Shown here: piece by piece, positions 33,331 to 44,822 of the stretch | Numbering within the stretch: position 1 is the first letter of the stretch | Layout of the letters: every line of letters begins with the position of its first letter | Assembly: GCA_947652605.1 (NCBI GenBank) | Contig: OX393576.1 | Span: forward strand, 59,124,966 to 59,188,965 | Length of the DNA stretch: 64,000 bases | Reading direction: 5' to 3' | DNA from: Elmis aenea | Lineage: Eukaryota; Arthropoda; Insecta; Coleoptera; Elmidae | Notes under the pieces: generated by a model | The model's input: only the letters and a program-made list of their open reading frames with translations | What the model was told of the DNA's origin: nothing | Databases searched by the model: none | Program-made: the position numbers and the translations under genes

Positions 33331-34352
33331 CCAATGTTTTACGGGGTATCTCGGTTACCATAATAGTTGGCGAAAATCTGATATCGACCTTTTGGGCTAT
33401 TTTTTAAAAAAAGAACGCCTGTGTTATCAGATATTTTACCTTCGCTTTCCAGTTTGAAACTACAGACAAAAAACGAAATTTCATCATTTTTGAAAATTTA
33501 CTGTAACTTCTTTATTTATTAAAATAAAACTAAATGTAATTAAAGTTTTTTGTACAAATTTTTATTCTTAATTTAAAGTATATTATAAAAACATTTAGCG
33601 TCCTTGGCTTGCGTAATATGAAGTAAATCTACATTATTTTAAATGAAAAACCCAGTTGGCCGTTAGTATACATAAAAAAATCATTTTTTATCTTTTTTGA
33701 AAATGTATAGATATGGCTAATTTTGTGAAAATTTCATAATCAAAGTTTGCCATGATTTCGTAAACAAGTGATGTCTGCAACTAATGAACAACTAATCTTC
33801 ATTTCCTAGTAAATGTTTTAAAAGTTTTAAGCAAATCCTAGTATTCATTGTATTTTATAGCTGTTTATTGTGGTATTGTGAACATGGCTAAATTTTAACA
33901 CAAAAAGTTTAATATGTTAGAAGTTTACATTGTAAGTTGTAAAAACGTAGCGACTGCTGCATAATTTACTTGGATATAACGTTTAGTTGTTTATTCATTG
34001 CAAACATCACTTGTTTACGAAATCATGGCAAACTTTGATGGTCAAATTTTAACAAAGTTAGCCGTATTTCGGTTATTTTTTGCAAAAAAATATATAAAGC
34101 TAAATATTTTTGAACATCTAAAAATATGTTCTTTTATATAGTCATAGCCAATAAGGATTTCCATTTAACAAATTATAGGTTTACTTCATATCACAAAAGT
34201 AAAGTTCCCTAAAAAAAAATGTTTTGAAATTAATCACAAAAATCTGTAGAACAATCTTCATAAAAAAAATTTTTTTTTTTTTAATAAATACGGAAGTTAT
34301 AGTAGCCTACATTTTTAAAAATTTCATATTTCATTTTTTGTCTGTAGTGCCA
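33331..34352. mobile_element. Foldback miniature (family A), both termini missing
   Basis: Matches 25789-28139 from TGTTTTACGGGGTATCTCGG inward through GCCATGATTTCGTAAACAAG and back through the second arm to TGTCTGTAGTGCCA. It lacks the first about 22 bp and the last about 110 bp. It shows the family A sequence without the Harbinger insertion (ACCATAATAGTTGGCG). Confidence 0.75.
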
Positions 34353-34960
34353 AGAGAATTCACACGGCGAAAGTCATTTGGTGGCCACACTAGTTTTTTT
34401 TTTTTTTTGAGGTTTCAGGTCCTGCGTTTTAGTACAAAATTTCTTTTCATGTAAAAATATTTCAAACAAATCGCAATTGGAATTATATGCCGCCCAGTTA
34501 AAATTCTAAAGCTTTTATTTTAAAGAGCTTTTTTAATGCCACTAAGAGCAACTTAATTATATTAAAACTGTTTACGTTTCACTTATTTTAATAGCATTTT
34601 GTTCTTGAAGTAGCCTCTTGTGCGAATACACCTGCTCCATATTTTCTACCACTTGCTGAAAGTTTCTTAAAAGCCATTTTTACAAGCGCCTTTAAATCAC
34701 CGCCGACTAATTTATTACCACCATATTTGATAAACAGTTGAAACTCGAAACTTTTTCGTAAAACTGAAAAACTATTTCAATTGTTGGTATAAAAGTTTAG
34801 AGGAAACTTGGACAGTGTGAGATATGGAATAACAACATTTTTTATAAAGAATACTTCCATTTTTAGCCAATAATTGCAGTTTTTGTCGTCTTTAATTATA
34901 TTGTTTTTAAACTATTAGTTTTTTTTTTAAATATAATTATTTTAAAAAATACTGCAGATG
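34353..34960. other. No gene recognised
   Basis: AT-rich; nothing identified. Confidence 0.5.
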
Positions 34961-35577
34961 TACAGCGTCATTCAAAAAGTCTGCAACAAATGAAAAAAAT
35001 AAATATTATCGATTTTTTAGAAATTTTTTTTCTGTATGAAAGTTGGTGCATGGTCTAAAACTAATATTAAGGTAAAAAAAGATTAATAAAAATATAGGAC
35101 ACTAAATTTTAGCGATTTTTGAAATATTCGCAAGAGTACAGTGCCCTTATTTAAGTAATACAAAAAAATATATATATGACAAAGAATTATTTGATACCTA
35201 AAAATAAGGCTAGTAAATTTTGACGTTCAAATTCCAATTTTTATTTTTTAAGAAACTTTAACATTCAAAAAGTCTGCAAAAAATCGATAAAAGAAAACTT
35301 TTTCATTGATTTTTTAAATGTTAAAATTTCTTAAAATATAAAAATTGGAATTCGACCGTCAAAATTTAAGTCTGGCCTTATTTTTAGATTCTAAATAACT
35401 CTTTCCAATAAAAAAAATTTGTACCTAAAATCTAGTGTCCTATACTTTTTATTGAACTTTTTTAAATCTTAATTTTAGTTTTAGACCATGCACCAACTTT
35501 TATGAAGAATACAATTTTCTGAGAAATCGATAATAAAAAACTTTTCCATTTTTTGCAGACTTTTTGAATGACGCTGT
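34961..35577. mobile_element. Foldback miniature with third internal copy of its end
   Basis: Ends CAGCGTCATTCAAAAAGTCT and AGACTTTTTGAATGACGCTG (34963-35575) between TA. Arms mirror each other for about 200 bp (GACCATGCACCAACTTT). In the centre, at 35271, ATTCAAAAAGTCTGCA occurs again, hinting at a nested or rearranged copy. Non-coding. Confidence 0.8.
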
Positions 35578-36033
35578 ATAAATGAAAAATAAAATAAAAA
35601 TTTCGTTAAATTAAATCTCTCTCTCAACGATTTACCTGTAAAAATCCATTTTTTCAGAGTTTTGATTGTTTCAGCTGTATCTTGCGTGTTGAAAATTATT
35701 CATCCTTCACGTAATAAACAGTTTTTTTTTATACGCATCCCAAGCTTTTTCAAGAACTCGTCGGCAGCAAGATTAAGTATGTTACTATGCAAATGCCTGA
35801 TATCTTACAACAACCAATACAATGACGGCATTATTCAAGCACTTGATTGTCATCTTTATTCACATGCGAAAAATACGTACTTACATTCATAAAACAGTTG
35901 GCAGCAAACAATCGCTTACAAATTGCTCAAGAGTCGATGGATCGTTAGCTTCTGGTTTATTCTTATTATCCTTGGTCTTGGCAGAAGTTCTGATGTTATA
36001 TTGTGGCAAAGGCTGCATAAAAGCGTTTGTATT
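35578..36033. other. No gene recognised
   Basis: AT-rich with overlapping short frames (35662-36112) that lack family motifs. Confidence 0.45.
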
Positions 36034-36508
36034 AACCACCGAAATGAATCGTTTTATTTTGGAATATTTGATGGTTCGTGTTTACTTATTTTATTTTTTA
36101 CTTAAAAACTAGGTTTCACGAGAAAAGCTATAGAATAAAAAAAAGTTTCTAAACAAATCAAGCTTTCAAAACACAGTTTTAAATTGCAAAATTTTAATCC
36201 ACCAAAAAGTTTTGATAAAAAAACCGACAGGGGTTGCATTTTCAGCCCCCTGTGAAGGTGGGAGATTATTGAAAATATCACTTTGGGAAACGTTTTAATA
36301 AGTATCAAACATCTACCAAATATCATTCTCCTACATATATCCAAATTTGAGAAATAAAATAAAAACCTAATTTTACCGCTCCCCTTTAGGGGGACGTAAC
36401 TCCAAAAGGAGACGCCTAAAGAAGAAATTTTATATGAAAGACCCCCTTTAGTTTTCGGTAAGGAATCACCTCCCGAATTTTTGTGCAATACTTAAGAAAC
36501 ACCCTGTA
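36034..36508. mobile_element. Foldback miniature (copy 3 of family), right half only
   Basis: Right part of the family at 15632 and 23328, from AACCACCGAAATGAATCG to CTTAAGAAACACCCTG with TA at 36507. The left arm is missing. Confidence 0.75.
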
Positions 36509-37076
36509 TAAAGTAGTTGACTTTTCACATAAATTCCAAAAATGAACTTACACCACTTTCATAGTACACGATCCATTAAATAAGCACACTTAAAAACATC
36601 TTAAACAACTGAATTGTGTTTCGACTTAAGGTTAAGCCAAAAATCGAAACTATAGGTATCTACATAAATGAAAAATGCAAAATAAAATTGCCTGCTTTAT
36701 CGGTGAAAGTACTTTTTTTTTAGGTCGCTACACTTTCATCAAGTTTACATGAGCAAACATAAAAGAAATTCAATATGAAATAAGTGTTATCGAAACCAGT
36801 CGAAATTCTTTTTTTCTGTATCTCGTTTCCTTGTACAAGACTTGAAAAAATGATAAAAGAGTCCGTAGGGAACGGGCCGTCCTTATTACGGGATATATAA
36901 GACGCCACGTTGTCATTAGAAACCTTAGAATGTCTTAAACTTGGGGAATATTAGAGCACCGCATTTAAATTCATTTTTCTTAACATATAAACTTTTTGCC
37001 TTCAAAGTTTCCTTGAACAAATAGCCAACAGTGGAAAATTAACAATTTAATTAAGTTTAAAATTTTCTGTTGCTAC
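36509..37076. other. No gene recognised
   Basis: AT-rich; nothing identified. Confidence 0.5.
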
Positions 37077-37776
37077 TAAAGGTAGCCATACACGTGCAGG
37101 AAATCCTCGAGGTTTGGACTGCGCAGTCCAAACCTTGAGGATTGTGTGTGGGAAAGTCCTTGAGGCAATGGCGAACTGTGCAGTCCCCGAAATCCTGATC
37201 GAAAAACAATTCTTTTTCTACCTGCAGGCCGCAACTGCGCAGTTAAACGCGGCGTGTGTGTACTGCCGTCAGTCGGCCTTGAGGTTTTGTGAGTTCTCGT
37301 TGTGGTTAACGTCATGTCTCGCGAATTTTTCGCAGATTTCATTAAAATTTACGAAAATGAACCTTGCCTATGGCAAGTTAACTGAAGGAGTTGAGCCGAA
37401 CGCAAGTGAAAGCAGATGTAGATAAGTTTCTTGGTCCATTCTCAAGTAATTATGAAAGTCTTTTGGGAAAACTATTAATTCTGAAAGAAGATTTGTGTGG
37501 GAATACTTTCTTCTCTTTAGCAGCCATTCCTTGCACCATACACTTCTTACTTTGCGCTTTTTCTTGCGAATTGAAATGCAATTTGCCGCAATTAGGAAAC
37601 CGACAGCCGCCAAAATATCGTCATCTGTTGATGCCATGACTTGTAGTCAAGAACTGATGTAAAAACTTGAGGATTTTTCGCGCCGTGTGTGTGCGAGGGT
37701 TCAGTTGAGGAAATCCTCAAGGAAATCCTGCAGGCTTTTTCCTTAAGGATTTCCTGCACGTGTATGGCTACCTTAA
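37077..37776. mobile_element. PIF/Harbinger deletion derivative with TAA duplication
   Basis: Element 37080-37773 has inverted ends AGGTAGCCATACACGTGCAG and CTGCACGTGTATGGCTACCT, nearly 27 bp long, flanked by TAA (37077-37079, 37774-37776). Internal palindromes include GGTTTGGACTGCGCAGTCC. It retains only the N-terminus of a transposase. Confidence 0.92.
37368..37637 (-). pseudogene. PIF/Harbinger transposase N-terminal fragment
   Basis: Eighty-nine residues: MASTDDDILAAVGFLIAANC, then KKKRKVRSVWCKEWLLKRRK, YSHTNLLSELIV, FHNYLRMDQETYLHLLSLAF. The 'W...WL..R...G/S...LL.EL...D...F.NFLRM....F..LL' pattern is the HARBI1/PIF N-terminal helical region. The DDE nuclease is absent, so the fragment cannot transpose DNA. 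The start codon (37635-37637) is internal to a perfect element, so it is the true transposase start. Confidence 0.8.
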
Positions 37777-39005
37777 CTATATTTTTTTGTACTCACATCA
37801 GTTGTCGTAGCTACGATCGTCATGGACAAAGTTTTTTTGTTTAAAACTATATTGATTTAGTTTAATTTATATTATTAAATTATTTTTTTAGAATTTAATT
37901 CTCAACAAATTAAAGTAAGGAATAAAATAAACAGTATCTTTAAATATTGTACAGGGTGTTTGCGTTACATGATGTTTACAAAACTTTAAAAAATCAAATG
38001 CTAAAAATCTAAATTTTTAAATGGAACCTTAGCTTTACCCACCCCTCGTGGCTGAACGTGGTACGCACCCTATTAATAGGCTCCCTGTCGATAAGCGCTG
38101 GCAAAAAAAAAACAATTAATAGGATTCCGGTAGATAAAGCGTTAAAATGTAAATTTTTTTAAAGTTTTTGAGCTAATAGACATTTTTGAGTTATTAAACT
38201 ATTTGGCAAAAACGACCTAATTTTAATCACTCTAGACACTAGAAATATTTCACCATGTTAGACGCATTTCAAATTTTCCCTTAAAAATGTTAATGAGTTA
38301 GTTATTGTAGGTACCTTTGTTACATCAAAAGAACTTTTTAAAAGCACGTAATTTATTTATAAAGCGAATAATCCGTTATTTGTGATGCTAATTCCGAAGC
38401 CATTGCTGCTTTTATCTTTCATCGTTTATCACTTGCTTTTTTCATATTTTTTTGCTAATAAGCATCTACACAGAAGAATTTTAATTCAAGCAGCAATTAC
38501 AAAATACATTTTTCGTGCCGGAATAAATTAAAAAGGAAATTAATGGTTTAAATATTTAATGGCATAATAATTCGTCGGCAGGCATTTTTTTACTTCACTG
38601 TAGAGTTTTATAAACCTGTTTTATTCAGTATTAAATTCCCTTGTACTAGTACATTAAAAATAAAAGTCCTTTTCATCTGCATAAGCAGTTTCGTAAACAC
38701 GATTTATCTAGCTGCTACCTAAATCCTCCTGAACATTTCAAATAAGGATTGTGTCGGGATATTGTAACGAAAGAGGTACTTTAACGCGGTTTAAGGAGAA
38801 AATAAATCCGTTTTAGTTTGCTCAGTTTAATTAAATTTATTGTATTGCGGATTTAACAAGAGGGATTGAGAAAAAACTAATTAAAATTTAACTTTGAATA
38901 ATGCCAGCAAATATAAATTGAAATTAAATCAAGGACCTCACAATTCTGAAACTGAAAGCTCAAAATAAAATTATGTTACGATCTAGTCTTGGACTAGTAA
39001 GTAAC
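37777..39005. other. No gene; one orphan miniature end
   Basis: A left-type terminus TACAGGGTGTTTGCGTTAC lies at 37950 with no mirrored right end found. The remainder is AT-rich without motifs. Confidence 0.5.
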
Positions 39006-39325
39006 TTATGCCCGGTTTCTCCGACACATCTCAAGATCGAACTTATATAAGCCCGCCCTTATATTTAAGACCGTCTCAAGTTACCAATGCGTTGCACAGA
39101 AAACATATTCCGGAATCTGTTAGACATCTCAGCTAAGTAAGAACTCGGTTTGGCAACGTTGCAAGAAGTCGGCACATTTTAGCGGCAGATTGAAATGGCT
39201 AATTTTCATTGGCCATTTACATCACAGCTGTTAAAACGGCTCCCTGTGACATCTTGTTGTTGCTATCAGCTGTTAGTCACATATAAAGTTACAGTTCGGT
39301 GTTTATTATTTTATTTTGTGTTGAA

Positions 39326-39403
39326 ATGGCGGAAAAAAAAAGAATAAATTATACCATGGAGGAAAAACAATTATTAGTTAGCTTGGTGGAAGAAAATAAA
39401 TAA
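39326..39403 (+). pseudogene. Myb/SANT (zeste-like) accessory protein fragment of Harbinger
   Basis: Twenty-five codons, MAEKKRINYTMEEKQLLVSL then VEENK and a stop. 'R..F/YT.EEK.LLV.L.E..K' is the opening of the zeste/Myb-SANT-like DNA-binding domain that PIF/Harbinger elements use as their second protein to guide the transposase to DNA and the nucleus. The remainder is lost to deletion and to the miniature 15 bp downstream. Confidence 0.7.
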
Positions 39404-39415
39404 ATAGATTATGTA

Positions 39416-40270
39416 TACAGGGTGTTTGAAATTCGAGTTTAAGCATGGGGTTCTCGCTTATTATAATAGCTAGAGTATAGGTTTAAATTTGGCAAAGTTG
39501 CTAAATTTGGTGCTCATTAATAATCCAAAGAGAAATTCGAAATATCTCAAACGGGGTCCGAAAAAAATAGGAAAAACTGGAAAATACGATTTTTGAAAAT
39601 CGTCTATAACTCCTTTGGAGTATGAAATATTTGAAATGTGTAAAAACATTGCCGAAGCAACTTTTTAAGCCGAATCGGATGGTAGTCACAAATTTTTCTT
39701 AGATCGATTCGTTTTTGTTTTATGACAACCAACTTTGTTTTTGCTTATGGGCGCAAGTTTTGCTATTTACATTATCAAATAGCATTTATTTTTCTAAATC
39801 CATTGATGTATCACACATGGTATTTTACTTTTTCTTTTATTGTCAAATTTCAAAAAATACGTTTTAAACAATAACCATTATAAATCAGGTTGGCCGGTCA
39901 TTGTAGTTTATGTTGTTTCCATGACAACCGACCAACAATCTAAAAGTTTTAAAGGCCTGTTAGTCGTAAAAATGAACTTTAATAACGAAGAAAAACGCGA
40001 TATGCTGCCCATCAGAAAAAACAAAGTTGGTTGTCTAAAACAAGACACAGTTAAAATATTTCAAACTCCAAAGGAGTTATAAACGATTTTTAAAAATCGT
40101 ATTTTCCAGTTTTTCCTAATTTTCTCGGATACTGTTTGAGATATTTCCAATTTCTCTTTGGATTATTAATGAGCACCAAATTTAGCAACTTTGCCAATTT
40201 TAAACCTATACTCTAGCTATTATAATACGCGAGATCCCCATGCTTAAACTCGAATTTCAAACACCCTGTA
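39416..40270. mobile_element. Nearly fully palindromic mariner-like miniature, TA duplication
   Basis: Element 39418-40268 (851 bp): ends CAGGGTGTTTGAAATTCGAG and CTCGAATTTCAAACACCCTG, with GCATGGGGTTCTCGCTTATT mirrored by GCGAGATCCCCATGC. Arms of roughly 300 bp are inverted copies, including the CAACCAACTTTG block near the centre. Frames inside are arm sequence, not genes. Confidence 0.92.
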
Positions 40271-40461
40271 TACTCCAATTGAGGCTCAATTTGATCTAAG
40301 ATCACAATAACTGTCTCTTTTGTGAGGCGAAAACGCATAAAAAAACGATCGTATTCGAAATCCGTAAATGGATTTGCGCGAACAAATCGCCTTCGAGGAA
40401 TTACAGGGTCGTACAAGTCATCATCTGCATCATCTATCATATTTATAAAGTCAATATCCAT
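40271..40461 (-). pseudogene. PIF/Harbinger transposase N-terminal fragment
   Basis: From 40461: MDIDFINMIDDADDDLYDPV, IPRRRFVRANPFTDFEYDRF, FMRFRLTKETVIVILDQIEP, QLEY. The 'F..RFRL.K.TV..ILD.I.P.L' stretch is typical of HARBI1-like N-termini. The frame is cut exactly by the miniature's TA insertion at 40270 and the nuclease domain is missing. Confidence 0.75.
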
Positions 40462-40824
40462 ATTTAAACTTAAACCACAATTTAAACAAACATTTAACTA
40501 CAAAAAAAGCAAATACAAGATAATTTTAGGTTATGTACTCCAGCTCAAGTTCTAGTAAACAGCGTCTCAAGATGTGAGCTCAGCTCAAGTCGAATATGTT
40601 CTTAAAATTGCTTGGTGCAACACTTTATACCGTTAAGGCGAACTTAAGATTCAGCTAGATCTTAAGATGTGTCTGAGAAACCGGGCATTAGTTCTATTTC
40701 TACATTTCTAGTATACTAAAAAAGTTAAGATCTAAGATCTAAAATCTTCCATCGACGTCTCCAAGCTGTTCTAACATAAGGCACTCTATTCTGGTGCACT
40801 TAACACAAGCACTGAATCTGTTTT

Positions 40825-41990
40825 TTTTTTTTAAACAGTAATAATGTCACATTACATCAACTCAAAGTTTTTTCCTTTTGAGTTTTCTTACTATGTTCGT
40901 GTTATCAAGAAGCTGGATAGCCTCGATATTTACATACTGCAGTAGTCATCCTTCGTTACTTTTCGAAAATTTCTGGATTTCGCTGTCCACAAACTCCACT
41001 CCAAGGTCCCTGTGGAGATCGTCATTTCTAATGTACCAAGGTGCATCTATAATGTTCCTCAATACTTTATTTTGAAAAGTTTGAATTTGGCTTGTTTTGG
41101 TACAACTCCAGAGCTGTATATCACACGTACACAATGGTTTGAATATCTGCTTGTATAGTAGAAGCTTATTATATATGTACTGACTGATCGGAGTTTCTAG
41201 CCAATACATTTTTCGATTTGTAATACCCAACTTCTCTCTTTTCTTTCCGACATGAGTTTTCCAACGAAGTTTAGTGTCAAGAATTAAGCCGAGACATTTG
41301 ACTGTGTTAACGTATGGTATTATTTAACCGTACATGGTTACCGGAGCGTGTTCAATCCGTTTGTTGGTGAAGTCTATATGGACTGGCTTGGTTTTGTTAA
41401 ATTTTATTCTCCACCTTTTTGTCCAGATTTCAAATATACTAATGGTTGCATGCAGCTTGTTTGCGGTTTCTTCGTTGCTTTTTCCGACAGCTAGCATAGT
41501 AGTATCGTCAGCAAAAGTTGCTATTTTGTTGTTTTCTAGTTCTGGGAGATCGCAAGTGAAGAGTAGGTAAAGGTCTGGACCCAAGACACTACCCTCTGGC
41601 ACTCTAGCTTTAATTTCTTTGAGATTAAAGTAGGTATCTTCCCGCTTGGTCGTTAAATATCTCTCTGATAATTAAGACATCAGAATTTTTACGTATTGGA
41701 AAGGATTATGTTTTAATTTATAATCCAGTTCTTCGTGCCAAACCCTATCAAATGCTTGCTCCATATCCAGAAATACTGCGGAACAAACTCTTTTCTCTTC
41801 TAATATTTTTTCAATAATATAGATGATCCTAAGAACTTGATCAACTGTGGATCATTTATGTCTGAATACAAATTGGTGTGATTTGGGATCAGAATTTGCC
41901 TTTCAATGATGAGTTGCTTTTTCTGGAGAAGCAGTTTCTCGAAGAGTTTAGACATGATAGGTAACAGTGAAATTGGTCTATAAGAGGAAG
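40825..41990 (-). mobile_element. Jockey-like LINE, 5'-truncated (copy b)
   Basis: The 3' end lies at a T-run (40820-40832, a poly-A tail on the minus strand) and the 5' cut at about 41990. By eye close to copy a (7645-8597) but containing the RT segment copy a lacks. Inserted next to, but outside, the Harbinger element. Confidence 0.83.
40946..41985 (-). pseudogene. Jockey-type reverse transcriptase fragment
   Basis: In minus-strand order: SYRPISLLPIMSKLFEKLLL, then in a shifted frame SAVFLDMEQAFDRVWHEELD (first catalytic aspartate in FLDMEQAFDRVW), LSERYLTTKREDTY, MPEGSVLGPDLYLLFTCDL, FADDTTMLAVG (catalytic FADD intact), KRWRIKFNKTKPVHIDF, and NKLLLYKQIFKPLCTCDIQL, KVLRNIIDAPWYIRNDD. It is the classic Jockey RT order. 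Several frameshifts and stops (near 41600-41660, 41300 and 41230) make it inactive, although both catalytic boxes survive in sequence. Confidence 0.85.
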
Positions 41991-43250
41991 CTCAAATAAA
42001 TTATTTTTATATTTACTTGGTAAAAAAAACTATGCATTTTTAAAGTCGCACTATAAAATAATACATCAATTCTTAATTTATTGGCTCGCTTTTCAGGTTA
42101 AACCGATTTGAAAGCAATCCAAAATTGTTCACATTTTTGCCCAGTTAATCAGTTTTCCAGTTATATTAATCGAGATTAAAAACTTGCAGTGTTTAGATAT
42201 ACTGCAGTTTCAATCTTAGATGGTTTAACCAGTATAACATTAATCTAGAGTAGCCAGGCTTTGTAAAGAATATTCTGTAATAATTAACTCAGTGCTTATT
42301 TTTTTAATTCAATTTAAAATTTTGTTATTCAACTGAAAACGATCTTTAAATATATCTCAATATTCCACTTGAAAGGAGCAAGCCAATAAAAGCGGTATAT
42401 CTTTTTGAATTTGCTGCGCTTGTATACACCGGTTCATTTCACAAAGTCTTGCAAGTAATCCTATCAGCTTTTCTATTCGTAAAATATAGATGTAAACAAA
42501 TATCCCTTTTGCTATGTTCAGACATAAAAATAAGAAACAAGTTCAGAACTTTGATTGAAGCGGTACAAATACAGACGATTGAAATGCCCACCAGAAAAAG
42601 GCGACATGGCATTTACCACAAATTAGTAACAGATTGTAAAGAAAAGAAATCGATAATGTGGTGAACAAAGCGCAAAATAAAACTCTTGATACATAGTAAA
42701 ACAGAATAAATCCCAACTCCAATATTGTGTAACGACTCGCATTAATTAATCATATTAATTGTGTTCAAGCCATATTTCATTCTTTTTAATACACAAAACA
42801 CACCCTTTCTGTTTTATTTATATAGTAGCAGATATAATTATTTATTTCAGCTTTGTTACTTCTCGTTAGAGATTTATTCGAAAGCTAAATAAATCTCACA
42901 AAAACATTAATCACGTTTTAAACTCTGGGGAGGTGCATAAAGTCACTTTGTATTACAGCATATTTTACTGAAATTACATCGTATGCCTGACTGTAGCAAA
43001 CATAAGCAAAAAATCCGAGCGCTGTACGTGAAATGCTTTTATATGCATTGCGTTTATTTTTATACAAAATCTGAACAAGAAGATTCGTTAGAACTTAAAA
43101 ACGCTGTTGAGTTGAAATTGTATCGCTAAAATCGTTAATTTAAATAAAAGCTGAGTTAATGAACCTATTAATCAGTTTTGGGACAATTTTAAGACTGAAG
43201 AAAGAATTACCAATAATTATTGTGAAAATTAGGTTTTCTACTTTTTTTGT
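41991..43250. other. No gene recognised
   Basis: AT-rich; the 71-codon frame at 42449-42664 has no family motif. Confidence 0.5.
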
Positions 43251-43603
43251 CGATGGTTCTCAACCTGTGAGGCGGGTTACCTAAAGGGGGCACCAAATAT
43301 CTGAAGGGGGCGCGATAAAATGAAAGGAAGCTATTTATTGAAACAAAAAGTCACCAGTCTGAAACGCGACGGATAAAAAATAATCGGAGGACTTTTTTGC
43401 AATGTGAAACGGGACGGATTTTTCAAAGCAATTGGAGGACCTTTTTTTTGTTTTTAGTCACGAGTGTGAAGCAGTAGAAGGCTTTTAAAACAACTCGAGT
43501 ACCTTTTTTTTAGTCGCCACAGCATAAAACGATTGAAAGGTTGGCGCAATAAAAACTGATATGGAAAAAAAGAATACAAAATCAAAACAGTTAAGAAATA
43601 ATG
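43251..43603. mobile_element. hAT-like left end with degenerate internal repeats
   Basis: GATGGTTCTCAACCTGTGAG at 43252 resembles hAT ends of the CAGTGGTTCTCAACC type. Downstream, GTGAAACGGGACGG-like units spaced about 55-65 bp (43358, 43400, 43455) end in AGGACTTTTTT or AGGACCTTTTT. No right terminus was found; a second hAT interrupts or follows it. Confidence 0.45.
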
Positions 43604-43825
43604 GCTTAAGTCAGTGTTTTCTTAAAGAGTGGTTCGGGGACCCCTAGGAGTCCCTGAAGGGGACCCTGAGGCTTTTCATCATGTCCAAATATCATCCAAA
43701 TTTATTTCCCCGGCCAGAAGAAAACAAAAATAGGGTCTAAAGAACAATTCATTGGGGTCCTATGTAATCATTTAATTTTAAAAACTGTCCTCAGAGTAAA
43801 CAGTTTAAGAAACACTGGCTTGAGT
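43604..43825. mobile_element. hAT miniature (206 bp) with 8-bp target duplication
   Basis: Element 43612-43817: CAGTGTTTTCTTAAA at one end and TTTAAGAAACACTG inverted at the other; flanks GCTTAAGT and GCTTGAGT (one mismatch). Contains GGGGACCCCTAGGAGTCCCTG. Confidence 0.9.
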
Positions 43826-44365
43826 AATGTTGCATCGAACTTTTTACTTTGAAGCGAAATCTGTTGATTTTAAATGTTAATTCTAGACCTCATTTTCATC
43901 TCTCCTTATCTTATATCTGTTCAAAAAAAAACAAGGCGGTCCACAGAATAATTAGTGTTTAAAAGCTGTAAAATGTAATTGTTAAATTTTCAGGACTAAT
44001 AGCTACTGTATATGGTCTGTTTCGATTTTTTGAGAATTTTAAAGTCAGTGAAGATAATTTTTTTTTCTTTTGACTTCTGCTTTTGTGTTGGTCTTTATCA
44101 AACTTTCCTCTTTTAATTACATCTGAAGATGTTTGTATTTTTACATTGTGAGGAAAGAATTAAAAAACATCTTAATAATATTTATACATGACCTTACCTT
44201 AATATTAAAAAAAAAACAAATCACACCCAACACAATTTTTTAAATAACTATACATTTAAAATTTTAATTCCATTTGTGACCCAAAAAGGAATCAAATCAC
44301 TTTTAGATGCGTTTATAATCTACTTGATAAGGTGATACTCTATCTTGTTTATATCTCACACCTCT
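43826..44365. other. No gene recognised
   Basis: AT-rich; nothing identified. Confidence 0.5.
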
Positions 44366-44575
44366 TCATTTTTCTGGTTCTATTAGAAAAACACGTTGTT
44401 TCTCATCCCAGAAGTCAAAAATGCTGTGCTGCTGTGCATAATAATTGTCGAAAGAATTACCTAAGTTCTTGTTATTTATTGGTATACGAGCGATGCAAAA
44501 CTTGTTGAAGAGTAATTGACTTTTCCTTTGACTTTTGCTGCTGTTTTTTATTCGAAGTATATTACAACTTTTTCG
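44366..44575 (-). other. Unrecognised 69-codon open frame, possible 3' terminal exon
   Basis: Between stops, the minus strand encodes 69 residues without methionine, ending SIFDFWDEKQRVFLIEPEK and TGA at 44366-44368. Charged and aromatic residues give it a protein-like look. It lies downstream, on the same strand, of the candidate exons at 48255-48826, so it could be their 3' exon, but the acceptor has no good pyrimidine tract and chance is possible. Confidence 0.28.
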
Positions 44576-44822
44576 TCACCCACTATGTCGTTACGACATA
44601 CATTCTGTCTTTCCTATACAGTCAGTACATTTAAGTAATGGGAGCATTAAATAATGTTAGCTTTCAAAAGCCAAGAGCAGTTTTTTTTTTAATCCACCAG
44701 GAAAGTTTTTTGTAAATAAAAATTAAATAAATTATGCTCACCAGTAAATAAAAGCTTACTTAATCTAAGAGTTTCTATTGATATTGTCCTTTTTTAGCGT
44801 AATTGTTTTCATAAAGCAAGTC

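Larger units (their letters stand above)
39006..40690. mobile_element. PIF/Harbinger element, deleted, split by a miniature, TTA duplication
   Basis: Element 39009-40687 begins TGCCCGGTTTCTCCGACACA and ends TGTGTCTGAGAAACCGGGCA, flanked by TTA on both sides. It keeps a plus-strand Myb/SANT-like gene start near the left end and a minus-strand transposase start near the right end, converging on a central deletion where a mariner-like miniature (39418-40268) later inserted. Confidence 0.92.
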
